From the NCBI GenBank assembly GCA_963971305.1, contig OZ020303.1, forward strand, positions 31,732,106-31,796,105: 64,000 nt of DNA, given 5' to 3'. Positions 11,581-45,136 of this stretch are shown piece after piece (the stretch's first letter is position 1; the number at the start of each line of letters is the position of its first letter). Under the pieces are notes generated by a model. It worked only from the letters and a program-made list of their open reading frames with translations. It did no database searches and was not told the origin of the DNA. The DNA comes from Arcuatula senhousia (lineage: Eukaryota; Mollusca; Bivalvia; Mytilida; Mytilidae). Made by a program: the position numbers and the translations under genes.

Positions 11581-12955
11581 TTTAACAAAAAAACTCTTAT
11601 GAACAAGAGTCAAAATCTCTACAAAACATCACAATCAAAATAATTTAAAAACATCTTCAAATACTACAAAGATTCTTGTATTATACCTATAACATGTTCA
11701 ATACAAAATCCTTCAGACAAAGCACCAGTTAATGATAATTCCATATAGGTATCAGTGTGAGTAAGTAATGAATGAACCATGGCTATTCATTCATTCAGAT
11801 TTACAAGTCGTCAGATGACCTCCTGTCCTTTTAAAAGTTAGAATGTAGTGAATGGAAAAATCTATAAATGTCTTGATCGACCTAGGTGATGTGCCGCTGA
11901 CAAGAACTGAGAATCTCCAATTTATCGGGTTCGTTCATTGTAAAACACAAAATGTATTTTTTAGAAGAAAATTATTCATTCTGACAGATGAGAAACGGGC
12001 ACTTCCGGGACACGACTGCACCTTCTAAAATGCAGTACGCCAATTGTTTTAGCTTACAAACACTAAATGATAAATCAGGGAGAATAGTTTATTGATACTA
12101 TTCCACATTGTGTAAATCTATGTCGAATAAAACACATAACATCCCATTTTCATTCACATCTATGGCGACTATCCATTCCTTAGAAAATAGTTCCCTGTCA
12201 ATCCTAAATACAGCGGAATAATCTGTAGAAAGTCTGTACTTAATAAATTTCTTTGTGTTCGGAAAATTTAAAAATATATATTTAAAAAAAACAAAATGAT
12301 GTCTACATTGACGTTAATAATAAAATGTGACATAATACGTGTAATAAATATAGCAAATTCAAGAACTATTTAGTAATTACGTTAAGTTCAAATATCTTGG
12401 CAATTTGCCGGATATAGGCGAAGCACGTGTTCAAAAAAAAAATCGGGGCTCTAATAAGGATACCTCTACAAAATTCTATAGTACTTTTGAAGATCTTTGA
12501 ATGATGACACCAAACTTTATCAATTTGCTTGATTTAAATAACCGCATTTAAAATAGCTAGCAGGATAAAATTTATACGATCTTCTTGTCTAATATGGAAT
12601 AGGCTTTAGCCTAAAATCGGACGAAGTTAATTGCTTATAAATTTCTCTAATGAAATAAAATTTGAATTATATCAATGATAAAAACCATGCCTTGCTATTC
12701 AATCTAAGCGAGCTTCGAAAATTCAAAGAATTTTTGATAATGTACTTATGTGCAAGCCCCCCCCCCCCATTCTTGTTAAAGATACATTGCGTCAATGATT
12801 ATTGAAACCTCATTTATTTGCGCAAATATAAATATTTAGGGACAACATTCGGCGGGGACGAAATAACACCCCTTTAATACAGGTTCCGTGACGTCATTTC
12901 CCTGTCAGAGAATTTCGCGTTTCCTGCAGACGAACAACATGCATGCACCATTTTA

Positions 12956-13045
12956 TTCTGCCAGGTTTTGAAAGCTTTCTGTGTCAATATTTATCATTTT
13001 CTGTATTGGCATCAATTTAAAGATTGATTTAGAAACCTGGCAGAA
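12956..13045. repeat. 13 bp inverted repeat, 64 bp spacer
   Basis: TTCTGCCAGGTTT at 12956-12968 is matched exactly inverted at 13033-13045. Flanks hold a possible weaker extension (CCAT on each side). It could be a small MITE or a regulatory hairpin. Confidence 0.6.
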
Positions 13046-13235
13046 AATAACGACATGGTTTGAAGAATATTCCCGCAGGATTAAATACTTGTTGATACAG
13101 ATAATGATTTTGATTTAAAAAAAACACTGAGGTAAGACCCTTTTTATTTTTTTTTTATCATAGTTAGGATGATTGAACATCAATCTTATTATGTATTATT
13201 AGAGAAAAAAAATATTTATTTTTCGTCCGTCATGT

Positions 13236-13340
13236 AAACACTCTCCCGTTCTTGTTGGTGTTAACTGGTTTTGTCTCTGTCCTTTCGGACTCATGGACTT
13301 TTGACATTCGAATACCCCATTGGTACCTCTGCTTCTTTTA
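13236..13340 (+). repeat. Dispersed repeat, copy 1
   Basis: Shares TTCTTGTT, GTTTTGTC, CCTTTCG, TTTTGACA and CCCCATTGGT in the same order and spacing with 21840-21935. Not coding. Probably an old transposon piece. Confidence 0.55.
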
Positions 13341-13750
13341 ATTACGTTGTCATGGTGTCATGTTGTTATATAGGTGACGTCATTTAATAGTGTGTCGTCA
13401 TGTAAACACGTCGCCATATTGGAATCCGTTGTTATGGTGTTTTTTTTGTACGTCACTGACCAACGTTTCGAATAAAGTTTCAATTTCGCATAGAAACTTG
13501 AAAAAAAAATCGTTTGAAAATTCAATTGGTTTAGAAATTATATTTTGGCTTCGCCAAAACATAATTTCTTTTACGTTTCTTATGCGAAAACACAGCTAAA
13601 GCTGGCCTTCGGGGGATTATGGGATTGATTCACAAAATGCTACATCCGGTTTGCAACATTAATACACCTGTCATGTGACCTATATTCTACACTTAGTCGG
13701 ACTTCGTCCGATAATATACAGCAGACCAGTGACACACTAATTAAAACAAT

Positions 13751-15600
13751 TAACTACCATATCTTTTAAATCAATTTTGAACTTTTCTACTAGTGGCTGA
13801 TAACGAAGAAAGATTTTTTTAGGGATCGTATGAGACGTATTTTCTTATAGCCCTGCTCCAAAAGTCGGTGGCTCATATAAATGACAGCACTTTTATGCCT
13901 TTCTATGAAATTAATCAGAATAAATTGCTTAATTTTAAACAGAGAAAAGATTAAGGAATATTTGTGTGAAAATTTCATATAATTTGGTTGAGGAACAATT
14001 TAAAGTGAAAACTTTACGAAAATTTTGTAATATATTGTATTTTCATGAGAACTAGGGTAGTATGGACTCTTTTGATACTCCTCTAAAGTGCCAACGATTA
14101 TAAATGTTATTTTTACACATGTAAAATATTAAAACATTTAAGAATGGCTGTAAAAAAGAATCATGTAAAAATCTTTAATGGTTTTTGAGATATTACAGTA
14201 TAAAGTTGTACATTTCAAATTGTTTATTTTGTACGAAATCTCGTTTATTTGTATGATGAGATATTGTGATATTTCACCAACTTGCCAAAAAAAATGGGCT
14301 CGTAGCACGTGGCTCATAGAGATATGTACCGGTCGAGCGATGCTAGCAAAATGGGACCGGCTTATCGACTGATAATTATTGACACCATCTTCGCTAGCCA
14401 AGGGTTACGATCTGCTATCTTTCATCTTCTTGAAGATGAGACACCAAAAAATTAAAAGATATCAATATTGATTTTAATTGTTGGACTGTCTTCATATTTT
14501 CAATGCTAACCATAATCGGTAATATCACGTTAGTACTAATACCGTGCTTCTTTGCGAAATCCACTGCATTATATATATAAATCAAATGTTATTAATATAT
14601 TAAAGTGACGGTTTTAACTAGCGCTACGGAGTGGACCCGGAAATTTTGAAAAGGGGGTATAGTCCACTGACGTTAAAACAAATTTTGCCGATAATTTTTT
14701 TCAAATCGGCGTCAACTCCAGAACACTCACACTCACCCCACCCCGCCCCTTGATCCACAACTGTGCCAGGAATAAGTTATAAATCTTGTACTGTTGAATC
14801 ATGGTTTGTAGATTGGCTTGGCTCAATTTGGCCGAAAACCAGCTATACTATAAGGATTACATTTACCGTTAAGTTACGGTCTGAAAGGAGTAAAATACAG
14901 GCGTCAAAACATATATCATTACGATTTGAAATACATTTAGGACAAACTTTAAACTTCACTGGTTTAAAGTTATTTCATTCATATGTACACTCTCAAAGTC
15001 TTATTATATTCGTTTACAACGATCCCACTAAAAATTATGTCAAACCGTGATAAAGGTATGTAGAAGATTGTCAATCCTCAAATATATACTCAGTGTTGAG
15101 TAACACTTAAAAGTAGGATAGTCTATATTTGTTCTGAGGATTAGAAAATGAGATAAGAAGGATTAATGAATTATAGATAACCCACCATTAATTGTCACAA
15201 AGTAGCCGAAAATTGAAAAAAATAAAGTGAATATATAAACGTCCATCTATCCGTGATGAATAAATCCACTTGTACATATATTCAAAATGAGAAAAATACT
15301 TAATTATTTGGAAACTATTTTTATAGAATGAAAACAAATGTAACGTTATATACAGTTAGTTTTTTGTCTTAGTTACCTAGTACATATGTACATTACTATT
15401 AAATAAACTCTGAAAGAATATAAGGGTAATTCAACAAATCAAGTAACCAAAGTTGAATATCATGGCCAGGCGCATGATGGCATTTTGGCTCATGGAAGTT
15501 TTGAGCAACAATTAAAGTCCCGTGCAAAGTCCCTAAAGTTAGAATTATATCGTTTCAATATGTATATGAATGTCTAGTATATAATCAAACAATGATACTG
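13751..15600. other. Intergenic, no gene seen
   Basis: AT-rich sequence. Short reading frames on both strands lack splice-supported extension or recognisable motifs. No complete repeat element is recognised. Confidence 0.6.
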
Positions 15601-15639
15601 TAATTTCAACCCTGAAAATCATCTGACAAACAGATTTTG

Positions 15640-15752
15640 ATGTTTTTGAGTGCCCTCAGTGAGGATCGAACTCAAAACATTTGGGACATCTACGGCATAT
15701 GCGCCTAGCTAACAGAACAGAGGTTGCAACCACTACACCATCCTGGACCCCT
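15640..15752 (-). mobile_element. tRNA-like SINE head
   Basis: Minus strand: GGATGGTGTAGTGGTTGCA resembles an A box at 15740-15724 and GAGTTCGATCCTC a B box at 15673-15661. Their spacing is that of a tRNA, but the anticodon arm does not fold cleanly, so it is a SINE head or pseudo-tRNA rather than a working tRNA gene. Confidence 0.6.
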
Positions 15753-15828
15753 CAAAAAGAAGAGCTTTCATATTTTGGTGTATAGTTAGTTTAATAAAAA
15801 TAGGGCATGTAATGGGACATTAAATAAT

Positions 15829-16385
15829 ACCCCGCCACGATATAATACCAAAAGTCGCCAATCTCAAAAAAAAAAATTTCAGATCATGCTGGAAATTGAT
15901 CTTGACCTGTATTTAATTCTACTAAACAGCTGTGCGAAATATCATTCAAATCCTATGACGTGTTTTCCAGTTATCAGTGGGAAACTCAAAATTTCATGAA
16001 ATTTGATTTTTCAAAGTCGCCTATCTTGAAAACTATTTTTTAGATCATGCTGGAAATAAAACTTGACCTGTAATTTATTGTACTCAATAGCTGTACGAAA
16101 TATCATTTGAATCCCTTGACGCGTTTTCAAGTTATTGGTCGGAAACTCAAAATTTCATGAAATTTGATTTTTCAAAGTGGCCTACCTCGAAAACTAATTT
16201 TTGGATCATGCTGGAAATCGAACTTGACCTGTATTTTATTGTACTTAACAGCTGTGCAAAATATCATTCAAATCGCGTTTTCAAGTTATTGGTCGGAAAC
16301 CTTCGGGGGACGGACGGACGGACAGACACCGAAAAAAAACTGAAGGTATAACATAATACCCAGCCACTTCGTGTGGCGGGGTATA
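15829..16385 (-). mobile_element. Hairpin-ended element, ATACCCCGCCAC family
   Basis: The ends are ATACCCCGCCAC (left, near 15829) and its inverse GTGGCGGGGTAT (right, to 16384). Near the right end a hairpin with CGAAG at its tip (minus strand) and a GGAC microsatellite (16307-16322) mark the 5' side, so the element points left. Inside are three diverged ~145 bp units sharing GATCATGCTGGAAAT and CTTGACCTGT. Non-coding. Confidence 0.75.
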
Positions 16386-17138
16386 AAAAGTAGTTTTCTC
16401 TTAAAAAATCTTATATAGCACTAGGATAAAGGCTTCAGAAAATTCACACCAATTACAGACATATATTAAATGTTGACATCACACAGAGACACAAAGTTTG
16501 GGACATTGCGTCATCAATAATAATTATAGATAAGTAAAGAAATTATAAACATTTCAACTATAAAATTGAAAAGTACAAAAGCATTATGGATGTTTCAATT
16601 CAATTTTAAAAATCATGGAGAGAAAATCATATGTCTGCCTTTTGTTACACTTGTCAAACCAACAATAAAGTGGTAGTAAAGTTACGTAATGTTATTTTAT
16701 TGGCAATCAAGGGTTTGCTAAATGTTATTTGATTCAAACGATTATATATTCACAACAGAGCATGCAGACTGCACGCAATGTTTTAATATACTGTATGTTC
16801 ATGACCAGGCGCTAAGCCACCGCCAATGCTTTTGACATATGCATAAATTTGTTGACTGATACCTTAGTTTAATTTGCTGACATTTCACATGTAACGATGT
16901 TGGGGTTTTTTCTTGGACAATATTGTGTTGAAACTTCACAGTCATATTGAATTTGTCTGGGGCAATAATATGTTGGCATTCACATAGTTTTTGACCTGGT
17001 TGTATGTTGATAGCCTCAATGGTTTGTCAATACAACGTCAACGACATTGTTGTAAACAATCATTTCAATTGTAACTGATAGCTGAATCTCCAATCAAAAT
17101 CAATGCAATGCCAAGTCAAATCAATTGAAACAGTCAAA
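16386..17138. other. Intergenic, no gene seen
   Basis: AT-rich single-copy-looking DNA without supported features. Confidence 0.55.
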
Positions 17139-17545
17139 CACAGGACCAGGTCTAAACCATTGTGGTTGTCAACACAGGACTAGGTTTAAACCATTGTGAC
17201 TGTCATCACAGGACCAGGTCTAAACCATTGTGGTTGTCAACACAGGACTAGGTTTAAACCATTGTGACTGTCATCACAGGACCAGGTCTAAACCATTGTG
17301 GCTGTCAACACTAGACCAGGTCTAAACCATTGTGGTTGTCAACACAGAACCAGCTTTAATCCATTTTGTTGTCAGTTGATCAGGCCTAAACAATCGTGAC
17401 TGTCAGCACTAGACCATGCAGGATTAAACCATTGTGGCTGTCAACACAGGACTAGGTTTAAACCATTGTGGCTGTCAACGCAAGCCTAGGTTTAAACCAT
17501 TGTGGCTGTCAACACAGAACTAGGTTTAAACAATTGTGGCTGTCG
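17139..17545 (+). repeat. 34 bp minisatellite, about 12 units
   Basis: The unit is roughly CACAGGACCAGGTCTAAACC plus ATTGTGGTTGTCAA. Two variants (ACCAGGTCT with TGGTTGTCAA; ACTAGGTTT with TGACTGTCAT) alternate at first, giving a 68 bp higher-order period; later units drift and lose a few bases. There are no unique spacers, so this is not CRISPR-like. Confidence 0.85.
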
Positions 17546-20500
17546 TCAAAAACTATTGTGGCTGCATGTTAACACAAAACCAGCTTTGAGTGGGCATTGC
17601 GTTGACTGTCTAAATCGTTTGACTTGGCACAGCGTTGACAGTCATAATGGTTCTTACTGCACGTGTATTGTGTTAACGGCCACAGTGGTTAATATATCAT
17701 TATTGAAAATAATGTGTGAATTGGTACATGAAGTAGGAATTTTGTTCAGACAGTCCAATTCTCTTGGTCCTTGTTTATAGCTTCATTGTCTGATCGGTTC
17801 TTTCTGAGTATATCTAATCGCATCAGTAAAGCCATGGTATTTGACGTCGAAGGCCACTATATATGTTGTCACCACAAAGAATTTTTTCCTAAACCATTCT
17901 GCTCTGCATGGTGCGGTTATTATGACCAACGCAGGCCAACTAATCAAATGCTAAAATGTCGCATTCAAAGTCTCACTTAAAATAAAATTGCATTTTTTGG
18001 TCGCAGTTGTAATATCAGCATGCATTTTTCCATTATTTTTTTGTGTAAATTTTCTTTATATTGCTCCGACAAAAAGGGGACTATATACATTTCCATATCA
18101 CAAGTGTCTCTGATTTTTTAATTACATGCATTTTATTTAGACCATGCATGGGCCAATTGCAGAACCGCGAGCAGTGCCAAATGGCCTCGTTGAAGGCTGC
18201 TGGCGGTTAATTGTCCATCATGTACGTGTGTCCATTGTGGTTTTTCTAAATTGCCGTTTAATTGTGGGCGGTGTCGCGTACACTTATTCCACATCTCATT
18301 ATTTTCTATTGTTTATTTTGTTATGATGAGAGAATGATACAGTAAAAAATAGTTTAAGCGATGCCGTTTCATGTATTTCTTACACAACCGATAACCATCA
18401 TGCAAAGTTGTCGACGGACATGTACTTGGATTATAAAAGTTATCTCTATCTATTTACTTGAAACTTTTTACACTGTTTCAGAATATTAAACTTGGTTGAA
18501 CATAGAATAAGCCGATGAAAGATTCATAGATAGACGCTTGATGACTGTACACAGAAACAGATGTTTCACTGTTTCTTGTGACATTCCATCTCCGATCAAT
18601 GAGGAATTCGCCATGGCATGCTTTAAAACTGATAAATTTATTTGCATGCTTCAATATATCAAGATGAGTCAGACGATTATTGAGAAAATGAATATGCAGA
18701 ATTAGCATTTAACCAGCTATACAGTAAATAGCCTGACCGAAAACGTATACCCTACTATTTTCAATAACTGACTATACACAAAGTCTATAATTATATGCTC
18801 TTTTTACCAGTCTTTAAAAAAATGTCAAAATCTGATTTTTTTAAAGTGCAAATTCATTCAGAACTAACGATCCGTTTCACGTTTAGGATCACGAACCAAC
18901 AATAAAATCGGAAATACTTCCAAGTGGAGAGACACTCCATTCTTAGTATTTATACCTACGTGTACTTATTTACTATTCTACTATTATACATATTGTGGTT
19001 CTCTAACCATGGTTATCAAATATCACTTAAAACACATAATTTGTAAGGAAATAATGAAGGATTTCCCTCGAACATCGACTTTTATGATATGTATAGCATA
19101 TATTATCAATATTTTTAAAATGAAGGATACAAAATGTATTTCATGATCGAACATGCACTTTAATTCTAACAGTATTTTACAAAACTTTCAAATTTTCGCT
19201 ATCTTTGAAGATCATTGTGGATATCAAAAGCTTTGTTCCATCCCACCCACCCTTTAAAAAACGGCCTGGTTCTATATGGTTCATGCAGTCAGTGGCTTCT
19301 TGGAAGAGTTTTTAACTGTTTACGGAGAACTGGCAACGACGGACACATAGAGGTGTTAGAGGAAGACGTTCACTATATACAGTGATATATCTACATGAAG
19401 AATTTTTCAATATTGTTCCATATCACTAACTTTTACTTGAAATAACATATCCGGATGTAAGACTCAAACAAACTACAATGATTATCATGTAAAACTATGA
19501 AAAAGTACCCCATGAAGCGTATATGTTCAATAAGAGGTCCCAAAATAAATAAATAGACGCACACCAAAAAGGGGAGGTGCTTTATTTGCTATTATGCGGA
19601 CGATTCATAGGTACTCAGGAACAGAACCAATGCACAACATAAACCCATTAGATGCGTTTGATTCGTCCATTTTTCAGAATACTCAGAATATGTGTTGTTT
19701 CGCTAATTTGTCCTGATTAGAAAAGGAACACACACACACACACACTCACACAAACAACTTCACGAGAGACGTTAAGAATTGACGACATTCCATGTTGCAT
19801 GAAAATTTACATAATAAAAGTAATTCACTCCAACTGGTTCATGAAAAACAGAGAATAAAAGAATGTGCTTTTGGAATCACTATATCAAAGCGGGGATGAA
19901 ACTGAAGCGTTATATCCCAAAGTCTCCCCACAAGCAGACAAGTACAAGTATATATTTATTAATGAACCAACATTTATATTAATAATATTAGTCTCATTAG
20001 CAATCATATCAACAGAGATGTGAAATGTGGTTAATTGCGAACATTGTACCCCGCATTGCGAGACGTCTATGTTCCAGATATCGGTTACTCTAGCTGTAAT
20101 GCAAATCAAGCTATTTACCAGCGGGTTGTCATGTAGATGTCTAAGTACAGAAAATAAGCATATTCAAGGATATCGTGTTTTGTTTGTTCGTTTGTTTGTT
20201 TGTTTGGTGTTTTTTTTTGGGGGGGGGGAGCCTCTCTCTGTATACTTTTTAGTAAATGCATAATTAAGCGTGTCGAGGTCTGGGCGAATTCCTAGATCTT
20301 TGGTCACTCAAAATTTCTGTATCCGACGCTGCAAGGGTGTTCTACAATTAAGGATAATCGGCTAGGTCCTTAGATGATCTTTATATAGTGTGTGTTTTTT
20401 TTTCTTTTAAAGGGCAAACACAATTTTTTAAAACGTGGGGCCAGTTGAATTTTCTGTTAATGACACGTAAGAGACTGAATTGTGGTCGTGGTTTCTACAA

Positions 20501-22685
20501 AGGTCACACTCGCAAGCTTCAAACTGAAGAAGGGGTTATAGAAGCATCAGCAGCTTGTTTCCCAATCCAGGATAAATAAATATATGTTTATACTTATTAT
20601 TATATTACCCCATGGGGGTTCCAGGTGGCAAAACAGTTGCTATAGGCCTTCAGTTGATCTGCGTTTAGCGGTTCGTCCACAAAAGAGCACATATTACCGG
20701 GGCCGTTGCGTCAAGTCTTTTTCCTACGAGCACCGTAATGCATGAGATCTATGCCCCATCCTGATTGCAAATCGGGGGTGCTAAACCACAATACTCCGCA
20801 AAGTACTATACCTCACACTTTAAGTTGTATATTGTCCGTATCTCTAATGCCACGTCCCGAATGTGCAAGTGTGGACTGGTATTACTTGTAATACACTTTA
20901 TTGGAAGGAGACTTAGAAACCATATACTGTGATGCACCGTGTTGAAAAGGCGTTGAAGAACACTAGCTATTACAGGTTTAGGTATAAGAAGAAGCCTCGG
21001 CTCCTCTGTTTATCTGTTGGTCAGGAAGCATAATTGGCCGACTATTTTATTTTCTAGTGACAATCATAACTCGTTTATCACAATGGCCTTGTGTCCCGAT
21101 TTCCCCTTTCATCTTCATTTTTCATCATTTTAAAGTTCTTTTTTTTTCAACCTTTTCATGTGCACCTCCCTGATAAAGCACAACTCGCGCTGCTAGGGTT
21201 AACCAAACTGACTGCATGATGGTTTTTTATAGTCGTGACTCTGGAGCGACTATTTCTTCATTTCATATATCCCCAGGAACTTATTATAAAGGACACAACG
21301 GATTCTAGGAAGTCTGCTTCATTCTAGATCTACATCTCAAAATTGACTCTCAATAAAGCACTATGACGAGCGTGCTGACTTCAACTTTCCAATGGTCAAC
21401 TTTCCCTTTTTGTGAAACAACATTCCGTCCACTCCAGCTTATGGAGTCTTCGTATCACAGTCGATTCGTTGCTCCAGAGCTTGCGGGAATTACATCGATT
21501 TCCTTGGCAGAGCATCACGTTTGACACAGAAATTGCTAACACAGAGTTATGTTGCTCCATGGTTGCTGTCTTCACAAGTATTTTACGGTAGATACCGTGC
21601 ACTCGTAGACAAATATGGGATTTCTATCTCTCAAATGAGTGCAGATGTTGGTTTGTCGTAGAAATTTGTTTTTTTCTTCCTTTATCGGATTTGACACACA
21701 TAATTGGACATTAGTAACACGTTGGGTGAGCTATAATAGGCAGGAGGAACCGCTTACTCTTCCGAAGCACCTGACTTCACTCTTGTTACGACTCGAGTTC
21801 GCGTTGTTGATTTCCGTTCGGTTGATTTTGTGATTTGTGTTTCTTTGTGCTGTTCTTGTTCGTGTTTACCGGTTTTGTCGTTGCCCTTTCGAACTTTTGA
21901 CACTTGAATGCCCCATTGGTTTCTCTTTGTTTCTCTCACGCTGTGTGCCATGGGTCGTGCAGCCGATGACACACCACCGCCAGTGTTTGCCGCTCCAGAG
22001 TATTCTTTGTTATCGCTGGAGTAGTGCCCGTCTTCCACCACGGAGAGGTACTGGTCGGAATTCTGGGAGACCTACTTAACTAAAACATATTGTATACATT
22101 GTATAGCACAACAGCTAGATTCTTGAATTTGCAACATGTGGCTCTGTTAGATTTACGAAAACAATTGATAATGTCAAAGACACGTCTAATTACGTCTTTG
22201 GACTATGTAATCAATGTTACGTGACCCCAATAACAAGATAGCCAGGTACATAATCTTAATTGAGATAGTAAAATAATTATACTGAGATAGTCTGATCGCA
22301 TGTTAATTGCATCTCCGATTTCTGTTATTGATTGCGTCAAAAAGATCGATTTCAGGAAGGAATTAATTTACGTCGACACATAGACATGAACATGATATAA
22401 TACAGATATATACCAAAATCCTGTTACAAATAACCATAACTAATTACACTGAAATTATTATAAATAACCCATAAAGAAATTTGTTTGCAAGTTAATTAAT
22501 TATTATGTTCATTCGCAAAAATTCACAAAAGTAACACGGAAAAATTAACTCAACGAAGATAAACGCAAATATTTCACGCCCTTTCCGTCATTTTAGTCCG
22601 TAAGAAATACATTTATGGCTTTTGGGTACCATATACAACGTTCCCATAGTTTTGAATAATCTTTGATAATTGACAGTGTGCCAAA
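17546..22685. other. Intergenic, no gene seen
   Basis: No coding region can be supported. Minor features are a CA run at 19728-19745, a GTTT run with an adjacent poly-T/poly-G stretch at about 20178-20230, and the second copy of a dispersed repeat at 21840-21935. Confidence 0.5.
21840..21935 (+). repeat. Dispersed repeat, copy 2
   Basis: Matches 13236-13340 in order and spacing of several short blocks (CTTGTTCGTGTT, GGTTTTGTC, CCTTTCGA, TTTTGACA, CCCCATTGGT). Non-coding. Confidence 0.55.
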
Positions 22686-22689
22686 GAAT

Positions 22690-22815
22690 GTGTTGGGACA
22701 AGCCAACAAAAAAGTATAAACAAACAAAATATGTCCCAAAGACATGATGCCCAATCTCGCAACATTTGGGACGGTCGGACCGAACACAATATGCCCCCTA
22801 CTTTAGTAGATCGGA
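22690..22815 (-). mobile_element. Fragment, TATGCCCC family
   Basis: Shares AATATGTCCCAAAGACAT-type units and the terminal block ATATGCCCCCTACTTTAGTAG with the copy at 35370-35700. The 5' hairpin lies on the right, so it points left. Truncated. Confidence 0.55.
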
Positions 22816-23189
22816 CATCAAAACAATCAACAAACCATCTTTACTTTCAAATATTGAGCGACCCGTAATGCCAACTTTCATGAAATTCTGCTCAGTCATT
22901 TGCCCATTCAACGCCGTTGGATAGTACCTTCAACATGGTGTCAAGATAAGCAACAAGTAGTTGATATTCAGCATCCTCTCATTGCTTGAACTGACATAAT
23001 AAGTAATTATAAGGTCTCAGTTAATTTACACGTAAAAATCCAAATGAAAATTGTTTAAAATTTCTATTCTTTTCGGTCCTGTGAATGTTCTCGAGTTCTA
23101 AACTGATGGTAACTGAAAAAGTCAAAGATTCTTTTTACGTCCATTCTAAAATGTTCTTGATTATGGCACGACCACGTATATGCGACGGA

Positions 23190-23400
23190 CATACAGCTAG
23201 TTTTATCCTCGTCCGTCCATATGCCCATAACACGTTCGTACGTTGGTTAAGTTCTTGGTAAAAGTCCATAACTTAGATACTTTATGTTGAAGAACGTTCA
23301 ATGATATTTCACAACTGGATGCGTCTAAGGTAGTACAAGTACGACATCCACCAGAAATTAGGTCACTGGGACCTATATTTTACACATAAACGACTTTGAT
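23190..23400 (+). repeat. Diverged repeat, GGTCACTGxGACCTATATTTTAC family
   Basis: The block AGAAATNAGGTCACTG, GACCTATATTTTAC and AACGACTTTG is shared with 24240-24400, and more weakly with 39790-39960. The preceding CGTCCGTCC suggests it is the inside of another hairpin-ended element family. Confidence 0.5.
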
Positions 23401-23560
23401 TCAATCAAAATCAAATCAAATCGAATCAAATATACTTTATTGCCAAAATAAAAGCCGCCAATTACTGGCTGACGAAATACATGTAAAAAAATAACGACAA
23501 TGAATATAGACAGTTATAAGACAAATACACAAAATTTGACATCTGTTCTTTTATAACCCT
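23400..23560 (-). mobile_element. 3' end of a non-LTR retroelement or SINE
   Basis: Read on the minus strand it runs through GGCGGCTTTTATTTTGGCAATAAAGTATATTTG into a (ATTTG)n-like simple tail at about 23440-23403. A polyadenylation-like AATAAA followed by a short tandem tail is typical of CR1/L2-type or SINE 3' ends. The 5' part is not seen. Confidence 0.5.
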
Positions 23561-24538
23561 CACACACACAAGGGACCAGAAGAAAAATATATGTATATAT
23601 AATATCTACAAATGACTTGAAGAATATGTCACCTAGTTTCAAAATCATTATGATTAATGAATATGAATTTCAATAGTGCATTTGCCAATTGTTGATCACT
23701 TTGATTATTTTGGGTACTTAGTCATATTTTACCGGATTTTACTGTTACCGTCGGTAACCAGCCACCGGACAAGGAATAGAACATCGCTTGCTCCCAATGC
23801 AATTCTGATATTTTGAATACACTAATCAAAGCATTTTTGAATGATTTTGATAGCCTAGTATGAAATGATGTGGTACATATTATTAGAATATGGTGTCAAA
23901 AACATTTAAATCTCTGTTAGTTGTTTAAATTTTTCACGTTAATTATCCAAGACGTACACGATAAAACCCGAGGCTTGTCCTACTTCTATCCATTTGGAAA
24001 CCAACAGTATTTTTCATAACGATAATGTTAATGGTAAAATTAAATCGATCACGGAATAAAAATCCGACATTAATGGGCAAATGGACTATTTATTACTCAT
24101 GGTTTAAGAGGGCCTGTTTACTTGCGTTAAGTGACGCAAGAAGCTTATAAAGATTATCAAAAACAAATTTAAATGGTCCTCGGAGGACATTAACCATAAA
24201 AACTTCTGATCAATGTCTAATGTATTTCATATCTCCGATTCTACATGTTGGGGTCAATTGTATTTCACCAATAGATGTGTCTTTGGTGGCGCTACACCAT
24301 CCACTAGAAATAAGGTCACTGTGACCTATATTTTACGCATGAACGACTTTGGTTAAGGTCCATATCTCCGATAAGTATATGGTGGGGGTCAATCTCTGCT
24401 TAAAGAGGTCAAATGCCAGTTGTAGTTGTGTCGTTTTGAAAAAAAATATGGTTACATGATTGTCTGTTGTTTAAACAAAATATGTTTTGGTGTTTTGTTA
24501 CCTTTTCTAACTACTTCCTGTTTGATAACCTTTAACCC

Positions 24539-24546
24539 TTTCCCGC
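24539..24546 (+). promoter_or_regulatory. E2F-like site upstream of MCM2
   Basis: TTTCCCGC, an exact match to TTTSSCGC, lies 28 bases before the MCM2 start codon. MCM genes are classical E2F targets in animals, so control at G1/S is inferred. No TATA box stands out nearby. Confidence 0.6.
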
Positions 24547-24574
24547 GCTTTCCTCTCACGTTGTAAACATAACA

Positions 24575-45136
<20,562 letters not shown>

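Larger units (their letters stand above)
11581..13750. promoter_or_regulatory. Upstream region of WNK with two CRE palindromes
   Basis: The 2.2 kb upstream of the WNK start holds no credible coding frame. It has exact TGACGTCA sites at 12889-12896 and 13375-13382, the consensus cAMP-response/ATF element, in locally GC-richer DNA, and a perfect 13 bp inverted repeat (12956-12968 and 13033-13045). Which site, if any, drives WNK cannot be told; a second unannotated transcript could start here. Confidence 0.4.

Noticed and set aside
15661..15740. A functional tRNA gene
   Set aside because: A- and B-box-like parts are present, but no clean anticodon arm or acceptor stem could be folded, so it is called a SINE head.
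17139..17545. CRISPR-like array
   Set aside because: The 34 bp units are contiguous with no unique spacers, in a eukaryotic genome.
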